Shown here: piece after piece, positions 1-9,612 of the stretch
Position numbering within the stretch: position 1 is the stretch's first letter
Layout: every line of letters begins with the position of its first letter
Source: Methylobacter tundripaludum
GTDB taxonomy: Bacteria > Pseudomonadota > Gammaproteobacteria > Methylococcales > Methylomonadaceae
Length of the DNA: 64,000 bases
Assembly (NCBI RefSeq): GCF_002934365.1
Contig: NZ_PTIY01000008.1
Coordinates: 1 to 64,000 of the forward strand
Direction: 5' to 3'
Position numbers and translations under genes: made by a program
Notes under the pieces: generated by a model
Told to the model about the DNA's origin: nothing
Databases searched by the model: none
What the model saw: the letters and a program-made list of their open reading frames with translations, nothing else

Positions 1-98
1 GGCTAAAGGCTAAAGGCTAAAGGCTAAAGGCTAAAGGCTAAAGGCTAAAGGCTAAAGGCTAAAGGCTAAAGGCTAAAGGCTAAAGGCTAAAGGCTAAA
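1..98. repeat. Tandem heptamer array, 14 copies of GGCTAAA
   Basis: Fourteen perfect head-to-tail copies of GGCTAAA run from the first base of the window, so the array may extend beyond the edge. Related heptamer arrays recur near 138-187, 39556-39640, 48739-48797 and 50485-50515, always between genes. It lies downstream of the RND pump gene, which is transcribed toward it. Confidence 0.97.
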
Positions 99-137
99 AA
101 TTGAAATCCCCCTTAAACTTAAATGCAAGCTTTTTTT

Positions 138-187
138 GCCCTTCGCCCTTCGCCTTTCGCCCTTCGCCCTTCGTCTTTCGCCTTTCC
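138..187. repeat. Degenerate heptamer array, CTTCGCC/TTTCGCC units
   Basis: Seven to eight imperfect copies of a CCCTTCG/CTTTCGC unit. On the other strand these read GGCGAAA/GGCGAAG, so this array is opposite in sense to the GGCTAAA array just to its left. The two could pair imperfectly in RNA leaving the 3' end of the RND operon; a terminator-like role is inference. Confidence 0.85.
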
Positions 188-226
188 ACCACTCAAATCC
201 GAGTCGTCTGTGCGCGATTTTACAAA

Positions 227-3200
227 CTACACACTTGTTTCTTTGTTAATCAAAAAATAAACCGCCGGAATCACCAGCAACGAAAACAAAGTCGACGCAA
301 AAATACCGAAGATAAAACTCCATGCCAGCCCGGAAAAGATCGGATCGAAGATAATCACAAACGCACCGAACATGGCCGCCCCGGCAGTCAAAAATATCGG
401 ACGCAAGCGTATCGCGCCGGCTTCAATCAGGGCTTCCGCCAGCGTCACATCGGCACGGGCGCGAATACGTTCGATAAAATCGATCAGGATAATCGAATTG
501 CGCACCACGATCCCCGCCAACGCAATCATGCCGATCATCGCGGTGGCGGTAAAATAAATCGGGTTCGGGTAACCGGCAACAGGCGCAGCAAATAGGTTAA
601 GCAGCCAGAAACCGGGCATGATGCCGATCACGGTCAGCGGAATGGCGATCATCATCACCAGCGGTACGCTCAGCGATCCGGTTTGCCCGACCAGCAGCAC
701 ATAGATCATCACCAACGCGGCCGCAAAAGCCAAGCCAAGATCGCGAAACACATCGACGGTGATTTTCCATTCGCCCTCGCCCGCCAATTCGGCTGTATAG
801 CCTTCCGGCAACGGGCGTTCGTCGAGCACGTCATTCAAATCGAAAACCGCTTCCACGGGGCTGCGTCCGGCCATTCCGGCAATCACGTAATTCACCCGTT
901 GCAGGTTCTTGTGGAAAATAACCGGGTCTTCGTGTTCGATACTGGCGCTGCCTATTTCGCTTAACGGTATCAAAGCGCCCTGTCCGGTTTTAACGCGCAA
1001 CGCCAGTAAATCGGCGACAGACGAGCGTAGTGCGCGGGGCAGTTGCAGGGTGATTTCCAGCGGTTGGCGTTCGCTGTCCAAATGAACGATGCCGACGTTC
1101 CGGCCTGCGGCGGCGATGCGCAAGGTTTGGGCAACTTGCTCGACGCTGATGCCGGATAGCGCGGCTTTTTCACGGTCCAGGTGAAAATGCATCTTGTCGT
1201 GCTGCGCTTCGGAAAAATCATCGACATCGACCACGCCTTCGGTTTTTTCCATATCGGCCCTGACCCGTTTGGAGACCGCGATCAAGCTGTCAATACTGGC
1301 TTCAGGCGGGCCGTAGACTTCGGCGACCAGATCGGAAAGCACCGGCGGCCCCGGTGGAATTTCTGTAATCTTGAGGTTTGCGCCGTATTGTTTACCGATC
1401 CGCTCTATTTCGGGCCGTATGCGCAACGCGATTTCGTGCGACTGCTGTTCGCGCCGGTCTTTAGCCAACAAATTGATCCTGACCTCGCCGACGTAACCGC
1501 CGCTACGCAAATAATAGTGGCGAACCATGCCGTTAAAGTCCATCGGCGCGGCAAGACCGGTGTAGGTTTGATAATCGGTGACTTCGTTGACGGTCGCAAG
1601 ATAACTGCCCAGGGCGCGCGCGACTTCATCGGTCTGCTCCAGCGTCGAGCCGCGCGGCATGTCGATCATGATTTGCAGCTCGTTTTTATTGTCGAACGGC
1701 AATAACTTGAGCGGAACGGCTCGGGTAACCGCCAGCAGGGTCGAAGCCACAAAAGCCACCAGCACAATCAGCAAAAATAATTTGGCACGCCCCGAGGTTT
1801 CAAGCAAAGGCCCGAGTGCGGCGCGGTAAGTCCGGTAGATGAAAGTCTGTTTAAGCTCCAACGGCGCTTCGTCGCTGTGACTGTGATATTCGCTTTGCAG
1901 CAGCTTGAAACTCGCCCACGGCGTCACGGTAAAGGCGACGATCAACGAAACGATCATCGCTATCGGCACGTTGAAAGCCATCGGCGCCATGTACGGCCCC
2001 ATCATGCCGGTGATGAAAAACATCGGCAGGAACGACACGATCACCGTGAAAGTCGCCAGAATGGTCGGCGGCCTGACTTCGTCGACCGCCGTCAACAACG
2101 CTTGCAGCGGCGATTCCTTCCGCAGTTTATAGTGCCTGTGGATGTTTTCGACATCGACTATCGGGTCGTCCACCAGCAGGCCCAGCGACAGGATCAACGC
2201 AAACAAGGTGACGCGGTTGATTGTGTAACCGGAGAGATAGTCCAGCAACAAAGTCAGCGCCAGGGTCATCGGTACGGCGATGGACACGATGAACGACTCT
2301 TTAAGCCCCAGCGAAAAAGCCAGCAGCACCACGATAATCACGATCGCGAAACTCAAATGCTTAACCAGTTCGTTGACTTTATGGTTGGCGGTTTCGCCGT
2401 AATCGCGGCTGATGCTCATCAAGACATCTTCGGGGATCAGCGTACCGTGCAGCTTTTCCGCCGTGGCGATAACGGCTTCGGCGACATCGACGGCATTGCT
2501 GCCTTTACGCTTGGCGACGGCAATGGTGACCATCTGCCGCTCTTGCCCGGCTTGCGGCTTGTTGCCGGTAGCCTTGCCAACCGTGGGCAAAGCATCGACG
2601 GCAGGGCCAAAGCCGATGCGGGTGTAATGATCGACATCGGCCGGGCCGTCTTCAATGCGCGCCACATCGCGCAGGTAAACAGGGCGTCCTGCAACGCTCT
2701 TGATGACGGTCGCGCCCACTTCGTCCGATGACTCAAAATGCGGCCCGGCTTCCAGCAGAATTTCACGGTTGCCGCGTTCGATGCTGCCGACTTGCAGATT
2801 CACGTTGGCATCGGCCAGGGCTTGGGTTATTTCAAGCAATGTCACATCATGCGCGGCCAGTGCGGCGGGATTGGCGTAAATCGATACCCGCCGCTGTTCG
2901 CCGCCGACAACCCAGCTTTTACCGACATCGCCGACGCTCCTAAGGGAAGTAATCAGCTCGTCGGCGATACGCCGCAAGGCCATCGAATCGTAATTATTGT
3001 TCTGCGCGGAAAGCGTCAGCAACACGATAGGCACGTTATCGATTTCGACCGGCGACACTTTCCAGTGCGTTACACCCGGAGGAATCAGGTTCTGGTTGGA
3101 CATCAGCCTGTCCCAGGTCTTGACCAAGCTGTCTTCAAAAGATTGGCCGACGAAATAACGCACGGTAACGACCGCCGCACCGGGCCTGGAAATGGAATAG

Positions 3201-3478
3201 ACATATTCCACGCCTTCAAGCTGTTTGAGCAGAACCTCCAGCGGCGTGGACACCAGCTTTTCAACTTCCTCGCTGGACGCGCCCGGATATTCGACCAGCA
3301 CATCCATAACCGGCACGACAATCTGCGGGTCTTCTTCGCGTGGCGTCAGGATTAGCGCCGCCGCTCCGGCCAACAAAGAAATAATCAGGAACAGTATCGA
3401 CAGCTGGGAGGTGGTAAAGATTTCGACAATCTTGGTCGTCAATCCACGCTTGGGATTTTGGTTTTGCAGCTCGTCCAT
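227..3478 (-). CDS. RND-family efflux pump inner-membrane subunit
   Basis: A 1083-residue AcrB/HAE-type proton-driven transporter of the inner membrane, the usual length for the family. An N-terminal transmembrane segment (about residues 20-45) is followed by the first porter region, a block of membrane helices carrying the relay motif VDDPIVDVENIHR (the two Asp of helix 4), a second porter region, and the final helices ending near residue 1080. It overlaps the stop of the upstream adaptor gene and forms a tripartite operon with adaptor and TolC partner. The substrate cannot be told from sequence; the GGEQRRVSIY stretch is typical of drug rather than metal pumps, but that is weak evidence. 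Confidence 0.93.
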   Translation of the reverse strand: MDELQNQNPKRGLTTKIVEIFTTSQLSILFLIISLLAGAAALILTPREEDPQIVVPVMDVLVEYPGASSEEVEKLVSTPLEVLLKQLEGVEYVYSISRPGAAVVTVRYFVGQSFEDSLVKTWDRLMSNQNLIPPGVTHWKVSPVEIDNVPIVLLTLSAQNNNYDSMALRRIADELITSLRSVGDVGKSWVVGGEQRRVSIYANPAALAAHDVTLLEITQALADANVNLQVGSIERGNREILLEAGPHFESSDEVGATVIKSVAGRPVYLRDVARIEDGPADVDHYTRIGFGPAVDALPTVGKATGNKPQAGQERQMVTIAVAKRKGSNAVDVAEAVIATAEKLHGTLIPEDVLMSISRDYGETANHKVNELVKHLSFAIVIIVVLLAFSLGLKESFIVSIAVPMTLALTLLLDYLSGYTINRVTLFALILSLGLLVDDPIVDVENIHRHYKLRKESPLQALLTAVDEVRPPTILATFTVIVSFLPMFFITGMMGPYMAPMAFNVPIAMIVSLIVAFTVTPWASFKLLQSEYHSHSDEAPLELKQTFIYRTYRAALGPLLETSGRAKLFLLIVLVAFVASTLLAVTRAVPLKLLPFDNKNELQIMIDMPRGSTLEQTDEVARALGSYLATVNEVTDYQTYTGLAAPMDFNGMVRHYYLRSGGYVGEVRINLLAKDRREQQSHEIALRIRPEIERIGKQYGANLKITEIPPGPPVLSDLVAEVYGPPEASIDSLIAVSKRVRADMEKTEGVVDVDDFSEAQHDKMHFHLDREKAALSGISVEQVAQTLRIAAAGRNVGIVHLDSERQPLEITLQLPRALRSSVADLLALRVKTGQGALIPLSEIGSASIEHEDPVIFHKNLQRVNYVIAGMAGRSPVEAVFDLNDVLDERPLPEGYTAELAGEGEWKITVDVFRDLGLAFAAALVMIYVLLVGQTGSLSVPLVMMIAIPLTVIGIMPGFWLLNLFAAPVAGYPNPIYFTATAMIGMIALAGIVVRNSIILIDFIERIRARADVTLAEALIEAGAIRLRPIFLTAGAAMFGAFVIIFDPIFSGLAWSFIFGIFASTLFSLLVIPAVYFLINKETSV

Positions 3479-4560
3479 TATTGCGCCTGCTGCGGATCAG
3501 TTAGGACGGTCTCGCCGGTATGCAAACCGGAAATGACTTCAATTTGATCGTCGAAGGCTTTGCCGGTTCTGATGTGGCGCATCTGTTGTCGACCTTCCGA
3601 TAAGACTTTGACGACTTCCAGCTGGCCGATGTGTTGCACTGCACCGGCAGGGATCAATAAGGCTTCATGTTGACCGCAGGCTTGTTCCAGCCAGCCGAAA
3701 TATCCCGGTTGCAGGCCTTCGATGGCAGGCAGCGCAATTTTGATCAGCTGGGTGCGGGTTTGCGGGTCGACTTCGGGACTGATCTCGTCAATTTGCGCAC
3801 TTGTTGTTAAATCCAGGGTATCGATACGCACGTTGACGTTCATGCCGATGCTGTAACGTCCGGCGCAAGTGCTGGGCACGCCGGCTTCAAGCCTTAATTC
3901 TTCCGGTATCTGCAAAGTGACTACGGGTACGCCGGGCAGCCCCATGTCGCCGGGTTCTTTAAGGCGCTTAACGATAACGCCGTCAAAAGGAGCGACTAAC
4001 AGCGTATCGGCCAGATGGCTCCTGATTTCCGTTACAGCACTTGATGCCTGATTTGCACCGGCTTGCGCCTCTTTTGCCCTGGCGACTACCGCATCAAAGT
4101 TTTCTCGGGTTGCCGCCTCTTTGCTGTATAGGCTGCGGGTGCGTTGTTCGTCTGCTTGGGCGCGGTTGGCCTGGGCGTTGGCTCCGGCCAGCGCGGCCAG
4201 AGCTGCATTTTCCTGTGCCTTAACGTCACGTTCGTCAAGACGGGCGATAACATCGCCTTTTTTGACTTTGTCGCCCGCATGGACCTTAATCTCGATAATC
4301 CGGGCCGTCATTTTAGGGGCGATATTGGCAACGGTTCTCGACTTTACCGTGCCGGGCCAGGCAAGAATATCGTCAACCTGCTTCTTTTCGACTACAGCCG
4401 TGCTTATTTGGGCGTTTGAATCGCCGGGCAACGGACTTGATCCGGGCGACACTTTACCGACAAAACTGCCTTGCATATAAAGCAACAATAGGATCAAAGC
4501 AAAAACGGCGGCGGAAATAGTGACGATTTTATTGGTATTTTTGAATTCGATGTGTGACAT
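3478..4560 (-). CDS. RND efflux periplasmic adaptor (membrane fusion protein)
   Basis: A 360-residue HlyD/AcrA-type adaptor that would bridge the inner-membrane pump and the outer-membrane channel. One N-terminal membrane anchor (about residues 13-30) is followed by a lipoyl-like half motif (AGDKVKKGDVIARLDERD), an alpha-helical hairpin rich in Ala, Gln and Glu (about residues 110-175), the second half motif (VAPFDGVIVKRLKEPGD) and beta-barrel segments. The start is supported by AAAGGAAA upstream of ATG. The gene lies 10 bp after the TolC gene and its stop overlaps the pump start. Confidence 0.93.
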   Translation of the reverse strand: MSHIEFKNTNKIVTISAAVFALILLLLYMQGSFVGKVSPGSSPLPGDSNAQISTAVVEKKQVDDILAWPGTVKSRTVANIAPKMTARIIEIKVHAGDKVKKGDVIARLDERDVKAQENAALAALAGANAQANRAQADEQRTRSLYSKEAATRENFDAVVARAKEAQAGANQASSAVTEIRSHLADTLLVAPFDGVIVKRLKEPGDMGLPGVPVVTLQIPEELRLEAGVPSTCAGRYSIGMNVNVRIDTLDLTTSAQIDEISPEVDPQTRTQLIKIALPAIEGLQPGYFGWLEQACGQHEALLIPAGAVQHIGQLEVVKVLSEGRQQMRHIRTGKAFDDQIEVISGLHTGETVLTDPQQAQ

Positions 4561-4570
4561 GAGATTTCCT

Positions 4571-5971
4571 TTATTTCCAGTCGCCGACAGCTTTTTTCAA
4601 TGCAGCCTCAGCACTCAAAGCATCGTAATGCGCTGCAATCGTATTGGCGTGAGCTTTATTCCTGGCAACTTCAGCTTCGATATAGCGGGTGACGGTGACT
4701 GTTTCTGCCCGCCTTTCCTCATTAACGAGCCTTAAGGCTTCGTTAGCAGCCAGCACGGATGCTTCGGTGACGCGCAAACGCGCCAAGGCTTCTTCAAGTT
4801 TTAAATGAGCTATCTTCACTTCCTGTTCAACAGCCAGCTTGGTTTTTCGCTCGGTTTCACGGGCTTCTGCGGCTTTACGTTCCGCAGCGCTGACGCGGTT
4901 TTTGGTTTCCAACCCGGAAAACAAAGCCATTTCAACGCTGACTCCGGCGGTGACATTGTCTTTGTCGCTGGAAAAACCGGGATTTTGGCTATCTTGGCCG
5001 TAACTCACATAAGCATCGGCTTTAGGCAGATAAGCGCCCTGCTCGCTTTTTAACTTGGCCTGAGCTATTTCTACCTGATTGGCGGCCGCTTTAACTTCCG
5101 GGCGTTGGGTCATTGCGAGTCCAAGCAGGTCGTTAAACGATGTTGTCAGTTTCGGTTCCGGTAATTTTGAAGATGCGGGCGCAACCGTAAACGCTTGATC
5201 CGTTGGCAGACCGAGCAAGGTGGCGATGCCGGTTTTGGACAGCTCGATGCCGTTGGCTGCCCTGATCTCGGCGCTCTGCGCCTCAGCCAGCTGCACTTCC
5301 AGCGATAAAACATCGGATTTAAGTACGGTTCCCGCCTCGTACCTCAATTTTGTCTGCTTTAGCTCACTGGCGATTGCCAAAATGGAATCCTGGGCGACTT
5401 TATGCGCTTCCTGCGCGGCCAAGTAGGCGTAATATGAAGCGCTTACGGCTTCAATCAACGCATTGCGCACGGTTGAGCGCTCGAATTCAGCAGCGTCTAT
5501 GCCCAGCTCCGCCGCTTTACTGTTCTGATAATCCTGCCCGCCGCGAAACAGCGACAATTTTCCTATGATTTCTGGGCGGAAATTTTGCCGGTATCCGGGA
5601 TTGTTGATGTTTTGATCGGCGCTGTATTGCCTTTGCGCCACAATCATCGAAAAGACTTGTGCGGGATTATTGGAATGCTCATAGCCGACTTTGGCGATAA
5701 CTTGCGGATAAAACGCCGACAGGGCTACGCCTAATTGGGCTTCTGCTTGGCCGATGCGTTCCGTGGCGATTTGCAGGTCAGGGTTGTTGGATAAGGCGTA
5801 ATCAATAGCCTGATCCAGCGTAAAGGATTGGGCGACTGATTTTTCCTGCGCTACTTTATCGGCAGTTTTTTGAGACGACAGCTCCGCCAGGGCTGAACCG
5901 TTCGATAGCATGATTATCGGTAATAGAGTTAATGCCAGTTTGTTTTTAATGTCTTTAAGCATAATCTTCAC
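4571..5971 (-). CDS. TolC-family outer membrane efflux protein
   Basis: A 466-residue OEP/TolC homologue with a signal peptide (hydrophobic core near residues 12-28, ending near LAE). Two related halves carry the family pattern: FTLDQAIDYALSNNPDLQIA near residue 50 and a matching repeat around LGLAMTQRPEVKAAANQVE. It is predicted to form the outer-membrane/periplasmic tunnel for the downstream adaptor and pump. The start shown is a GTG; the in-frame ATG at 5962 is equally possible. It is the first gene of the efflux operon. Confidence 0.92.
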   Translation of the reverse strand: MKIMLKDIKNKLALTLLPIIMLSNGSALAELSSQKTADKVAQEKSVAQSFTLDQAIDYALSNNPDLQIATERIGQAEAQLGVALSAFYPQVIAKVGYEHSNNPAQVFSMIVAQRQYSADQNINNPGYRQNFRPEIIGKLSLFRGGQDYQNSKAAELGIDAAEFERSTVRNALIEAVSASYYAYLAAQEAHKVAQDSILAIASELKQTKLRYEAGTVLKSDVLSLEVQLAEAQSAEIRAANGIELSKTGIATLLGLPTDQAFTVAPASSKLPEPKLTTSFNDLLGLAMTQRPEVKAAANQVEIAQAKLKSEQGAYLPKADAYVSYGQDSQNPGFSSDKDNVTAGVSVEMALFSGLETKNRVSAAERKAAEARETERKTKLAVEQEVKIAHLKLEEALARLRVTEASVLAANEALRLVNEERRAETVTVTRYIEAEVARNKAHANTIAAHYDALSAEAALKKAVGDWK

Positions 5972-6011
5972 TTACCTGTGCCAGGTTTAACACAATACCC
6001 ATTAAGGTTTT

Positions 6012-6203
6012 TTATTCACCACGAAGAGCACGAACGACTTGCATGGATGCAGGAGGTAGAGCAATGCATGGAGCAATTGCCGAGAGCACGAAGGATTATG
6101 TTTTTCGCTTCCTATTTAAGGATGGACAAAAGTGGGGCCTAACCTGATGTCCCTCTATAAATTGGTAACCTGTTTTTCTTCGTGCCTTCGTGGTGAAAAT
6201 AAA
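6012..6203. repeat. MITE-like element with TTCACCACGAAG inverted ends
   Basis: A non-coding stretch of about 190 bp. It starts with TTATTCACCACGAAG and ends with its near inverted copy CTTCGTGGTGAAAATAA. Positions 6037-6087 hold a core (ATGGATGCAGGAGGTAGAGC, then GAGCAATTGCCGAGA) that recurs at 15730-15780 and 46050-46098. No ORF is inside. It fills the space between the TolC gene and the SQR operon. Confidence 0.8.
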
Positions 6204-6213
6204 CTATCCGCAA

Positions 6214-6414
6214 TCAGAATGCACTGCCCGGCTTAACACCCAATTTTTTAAGTATGATTGCCATCGGGCAAAATCCCGTAAATGCCGATTGCAACAGGTT
6301 AGCGCCGACAAAAGCGGTGAACCATAACCATAATTCCGAATGATAATGCGCCAGCAGTAAACTGATCAAAATAAAACTGCCGGCAACGGCGAAAACCACG
6401 CGTTCAATAGTCAT
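6214..6414 (-). CDS. Small DUF2892-type membrane protein
   Basis: A 66-residue protein with two hydrophobic segments (about residues 7-22 and 28-44) and the [16 protein letters not shown] signature seen in DUF2892 (YgaP-like membrane domain) proteins, which often accompany sulfur-handling enzymes. It starts one base after the stop of the sulfide:quinone oxidoreductase gene, so the two are almost certainly co-translated. Family knowledge suggests a membrane partner in sulfide or sulfane-sulfur metabolism; the exact role is unknown. Confidence 0.85.
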   Translation of the reverse strand: MTIERVVFAVAGSFILISLLLAHYHSELWLWFTAFVGANLLQSAFTGFCPMAIILKKLGVKPGSAF

Positions 6415-6415
6415 C

Positions 6416-7696
6416 TTACTTTCCTTTTAGCCGGACTACGCCTATTAATTTGAGCATTGCTCTTTCATAAAAAGGCTCACTGATGCCTTTGCGTATCTTA
6501 CGCATGAAATATTTCTCGAAAATGATTTTAGCCAGATGCACCCATTTACCTTCGGCCGACCAGGTGACGTTACGCGGTGGGATTTGCGGCTTGGCTAGAA
6601 ACGCCACCCCGGAATCGCCAAAATCGGCCAGACATAAAGCGTTCAGCGTTGCTTTGTGTGTCGGCTCTTTGCCGGCCAATTCATCGGCAATATTATGCGC
6701 GGTGGCGGTCACCATCGATTCGATCATATAGCCGGTTTTCGGCGCGCCAACCGGTACCGGCGTCGGTTCAATAGGCGGTATCGCAATGCAAACGCCGACG
6801 GAATAGATATTTTTAAAGGTACGATTGCGCTGGTGCTCATCGACTAAAACAAAACCGCGCGGATTGACCAAGCCTTCAACGCCGACATTGCGCACCGCAT
6901 CGACGCCGGTAAAAGCCGGCAACATCATTGAATGTTTAAACGGCAGCTCATGTTTTTTCTTGTCTTTTCCGTCATCATCGACTTCAGTAACAAACATCAT
7001 GCCGGGCTCGATTTTGTCGACCTTGGCGTTGGTTATCCATTTGATGGTCTTGTCACGCAAGGCGCTTTCCAGCATACCTTTGGTATCCCCGACACCGCCC
7101 AGGCCCAAATGGCCTATATAAGGTTCTGCGGTAACAAAAGTCATCGGCACTTGGTCGCGAATATTCTTTTTGCGTAATTCCGCTTCGAGAATCATTAAAT
7201 ATTCATACGCGGGGCCGTAGCAGGATGCGCCCTGAACCGCGCCGATCACAATCGGGCCGGGATTTTCCATGAACTTTTCCCAGTCTCCGACCGCAACCGC
7301 CGCATGATCGACATGACAAACCGATGAGGTATAACCGTCCGGCCCTAAACCGGGAACTTCGTCGAAGGCCAGACGCGGCCCTGTCGCAATGACCAGGAAA
7401 TCGTAAGGAACAGCTGAGCCATCTTCCAGCTGCACCTGATTATTCACCGGATCGACTTTCGACGCCGCTTTTTGGATGAATTCTATGCCTTTCTTTTTCA
7501 TCACCGGAGCCAACTCAATCTTTAAGTCCTCCGGTTTACGCCATTTGGGCGGAACCCAGGGATTTGACGGAACAAAATGGAAGGTCGGCGTATCGGAAAT
7601 CACGATCACATCATGATTTTTTCCTACCGTTTCCTTCATTTCGTAGGCCATTGGTACGCCGCCAATGCCTGCACCTAAAATTACAATACGCGCCAT
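6416..7696 (-). CDS. sqr: Sulfide:quinone oxidoreductase-like flavoprotein
   Basis: A 426-residue FAD/NAD(P)-binding oxidoreductase predicted to oxidise sulfide and reduce membrane quinone. The FAD dinucleotide fold is at the start ([17 protein letters not shown]). Three cysteines fall where SQR has its redox/polysulfide cysteines: [18 protein letters not shown] and [10 protein letters not shown]. The C-terminal part is amphipathic and basic ([15 protein letters not shown]), suiting membrane attachment. I chose ATG at 7696 because GAGGAGAG sits directly upstream and the Rossmann fold begins there; a longer frame starts at 7765. Co-transcribed with the DUF2892 gene. The SQR subtype was not assigned. 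Confidence 0.88.
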   Translation of the reverse strand: MARIVILGAGIGGVPMAYEMKETVGKNHDVIVISDTPTFHFVPSNPWVPPKWRKPEDLKIELAPVMKKKGIEFIQKAASKVDPVNNQVQLEDGSAVPYDFLVIATGPRLAFDEVPGLGPDGYTSSVCHVDHAAVAVGDWEKFMENPGPIVIGAVQGASCYGPAYEYLMILEAELRKKNIRDQVPMTFVTAEPYIGHLGLGGVGDTKGMLESALRDKTIKWITNAKVDKIEPGMMFVTEVDDDGKDKKKHELPFKHSMMLPAFTGVDAVRNVGVEGLVNPRGFVLVDEHQRNRTFKNIYSVGVCIAIPPIEPTPVPVGAPKTGYMIESMVTATAHNIADELAGKEPTHKATLNALCLADFGDSGVAFLAKPQIPPRNVTWSAEGKWVHLAKIIFEKYFMRKIRKGISEPFYERAMLKLIGVVRLKGK

Positions 7697-7919
7697 GATA
7701 CTCTCCTCATTCGATGTTATTACTGCATGCCTTGTGTTTTGCAATTGCCTTGGAGTGCTCTGCAACCTTTAACCGGTACAAACTGAGCAGCAAAAATAAA
7801 CCGTAACCGATCAGGCAAAAGTACCGAAAAACTTAAAAAATAACTTTGTATATTAGGAAACATTAATAGACAATAACACAACCCAATCTTAGCACACAAG
7901 ATTAATTGTTAGGGTAAAA

Positions 7920-7936
7920 ACAAACTTAAAGTTTGT
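7920..7936. promoter_or_regulatory. 17-bp perfect palindrome upstream of cydA
   Basis: ACAAACTTAAAGTTTGT is a perfect palindrome 114 bp before the cydA start in the AT-rich 350-bp gap between the divergent sqr and cydAB operons. It has the form of a dimeric-repressor or activator site. It does not match the FNR (TTGAT-N4-ATCAA) consensus. Function is inference. Confidence 0.45.
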
Positions 7937-8049
7937 ATTGTTTCTCCAAGTGTAATTTGTTCTAATCCAAGTTGCATTGGTTTACTTTGTTTTCAACGCC
8001 ATTCATCTCAAGTTCTGATCTACAGAACTGCAACCCATAGGGGAAATTT

Positions 8050-9612
8050 ATGATTTCAGAAGCCGTGGTTGATTTATCCCGCTGGCAGTTTGCAGCAACT
8101 TCTCTATACCATTTTCTGTTTGTTCCGTTGACATTAGGCTTGTCGTTTCTACTGGCGATTATGGAATCGACCTATGTGATGACCGGCAAGGAAATTTACA
8201 AGGATATGACCCAGTTCTGGGGGAAACTGTTCGGCATCAATTTCGCGCTGGGCGTCACCACCGGCTTGACCATGGAATTTCAATTCGGCATGAACTGGTC
8301 GTATTTCTCGCATTATGTCGGCGATATTTTCGGCGCGCCGCTTGCGATCGAAGGCTTGATGGCGTTTTTCCTGGAATCCACCTTTGTCGGCCTGTTTTTC
8401 TTTGGCTGGGACAAGCTAGGCAAAGGACAACATTTGCTGGTGACCTGGCTGGTTGCATTGGGAACCAACTTATCCGCCTTGTGGATTCTGGTCGCCAACG
8501 GTTGGATGCAAAACCCGGTCGGCGCGGAGTTTAACTATGAAACCATGCGCATGGAAATTTCCAGCTTTGCCGATCTGTTATTTAACCCGGCCGCTCAGGT
8601 TAAATTCGTCCATACCGTTGCCGCAGGCTACACCACGGCTTCCGTTTTCGTTCTGGGCATCAGCGCTTATTACATGCTCAAGGGCCGCGATGCGGCTTTT
8701 GCGCAACGCTCTTATACCATCGCCGCCGGTTTTGGCCTGGCTGCGATCCTGTCGGTCATCGTGTTGGGCGATGAAAGCGGCTATACCGACGGCGAAGTGC
8801 AAAAAGCCAAACTGGCGGCTATTGAAGCCGAATGGCACACTGTAGAACCGCCCGCCGCATTTACCGTCATCGGCATACCCGACCAGGAAACGATGGAAAC
8901 CCATTACGCAATAAAGATTCCCTGGGTATTGGGCTTGATCGGAACCCGTTCCATCGATGAGCCGATTACCGGTTTGTCGGAAATACTGGAAAAAAACCGC
9001 CAGCGCATTCGTGACGGCATCAAGGCCTACTCATTGCTGCAACAATTAAGACAGGGTAGCAAAGACCCGATTGTCCGTGCCGAGTTCGACCACTACAAGC
9101 AGGACCTGGGTTACGGCCTGTTGCTCAAGCGCTATACCGAAAACGTGGTCGATGCGACCGATCAGCAAATAGAACAAGCGGTGCAATATTCGATACCCCG
9201 AGTCGTGCCTCTATTTTGGACCTTCCGAATCATGGTGGCTTGCGGCTTCATCATGCTGGCGATATTTATTTTTGCGGTCATAGCCAGCTCGATTCGTAAA
9301 TGCAGGCAGAACTGGCTGTTGCGTTCCAGCCTTTATATTATGCCCTTACCCTGGATTGCCTCTGAAATGGGTTGGTTCGTAGCCGAATTCGGTCGTCAAC
9401 CCTGGACTATTGCGGAAATCTTACCGACCTTCTTGAGCACATCATCCCTAACCGAACTGGACATATACCTGAGCCTGGCAGGCTACATCGGCTTATATAC
9501 GGTATTTTTGATCATCGAAATGTTCCTGATGCTCAAGTTTATCAAGTTAGGCCCCAGCAGCCTGCATAAAGGCCGTTACCATTTTGAAATCGCCACTGGA
9601 GCATCACTATGA
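8050..9612 (+). CDS. cydA: Cytochrome bd ubiquinol oxidase subunit I
   Basis: A 520-residue subunit of the high-affinity quinol:O2 oxidoreductase, closely matching E. coli CydA over its whole length. Family landmarks are the N-terminal [14 protein letters not shown] (His21, matching the haem ligand His19 of E. coli), [16 protein letters not shown], the long Q-loop with LKRYTENV, and [12 protein letters not shown]. About nine membrane helices are predicted. The long Q-loop marks it as E. coli-type rather than CioA-type. ATG follows a purine-rich AGGGGAAA. Its stop overlaps the cydB start (ATGA). Confidence 0.98.
   Translation: MISEAVVDLSRWQFAATSLYHFLFVPLTLGLSFLLAIMESTYVMTGKEIYKDMTQFWGKLFGINFALGVTTGLTMEFQFGMNWSYFSHYVGDIFGAPLAIEGLMAFFLESTFVGLFFFGWDKLGKGQHLLVTWLVALGTNLSALWILVANGWMQNPVGAEFNYETMRMEISSFADLLFNPAAQVKFVHTVAAGYTTASVFVLGISAYYMLKGRDAAFAQRSYTIAAGFGLAAILSVIVLGDESGYTDGEVQKAKLAAIEAEWHTVEPPAAFTVIGIPDQETMETHYAIKIPWVLGLIGTRSIDEPITGLSEILEKNRQRIRDGIKAYSLLQQLRQGSKDPIVRAEFDHYKQDLGYGLLLKRYTENVVDATDQQIEQAVQYSIPRVVPLFWTFRIMVACGFIMLAIFIFAVIASSIRKCRQNWLLRSSLYIMPLPWIASEMGWFVAEFGRQPWTIAEILPTFLSTSSLTELDIYLSLAGYIGLYTVFLIIEMFLMLKFIKLGPSSLHKGRYHFEIATGASL

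Noticed and set aside
1-98. CRISPR array
   Set aside because: The repeats are 7 bp, contiguous and without spacers; no cas gene is nearby.
101-595. Plus-strand frame of 164 residues near the window start
   Set aside because: It runs through the heptamer array and then antisense to the RND pump gene; its sequence is low-complexity and has no family features.
1877-2731. Long plus-strand frame of 284 residues
   Set aside because: It is antisense to the conserved pump gene and is rich in His, Arg and Gln, as expected of a shadow frame.
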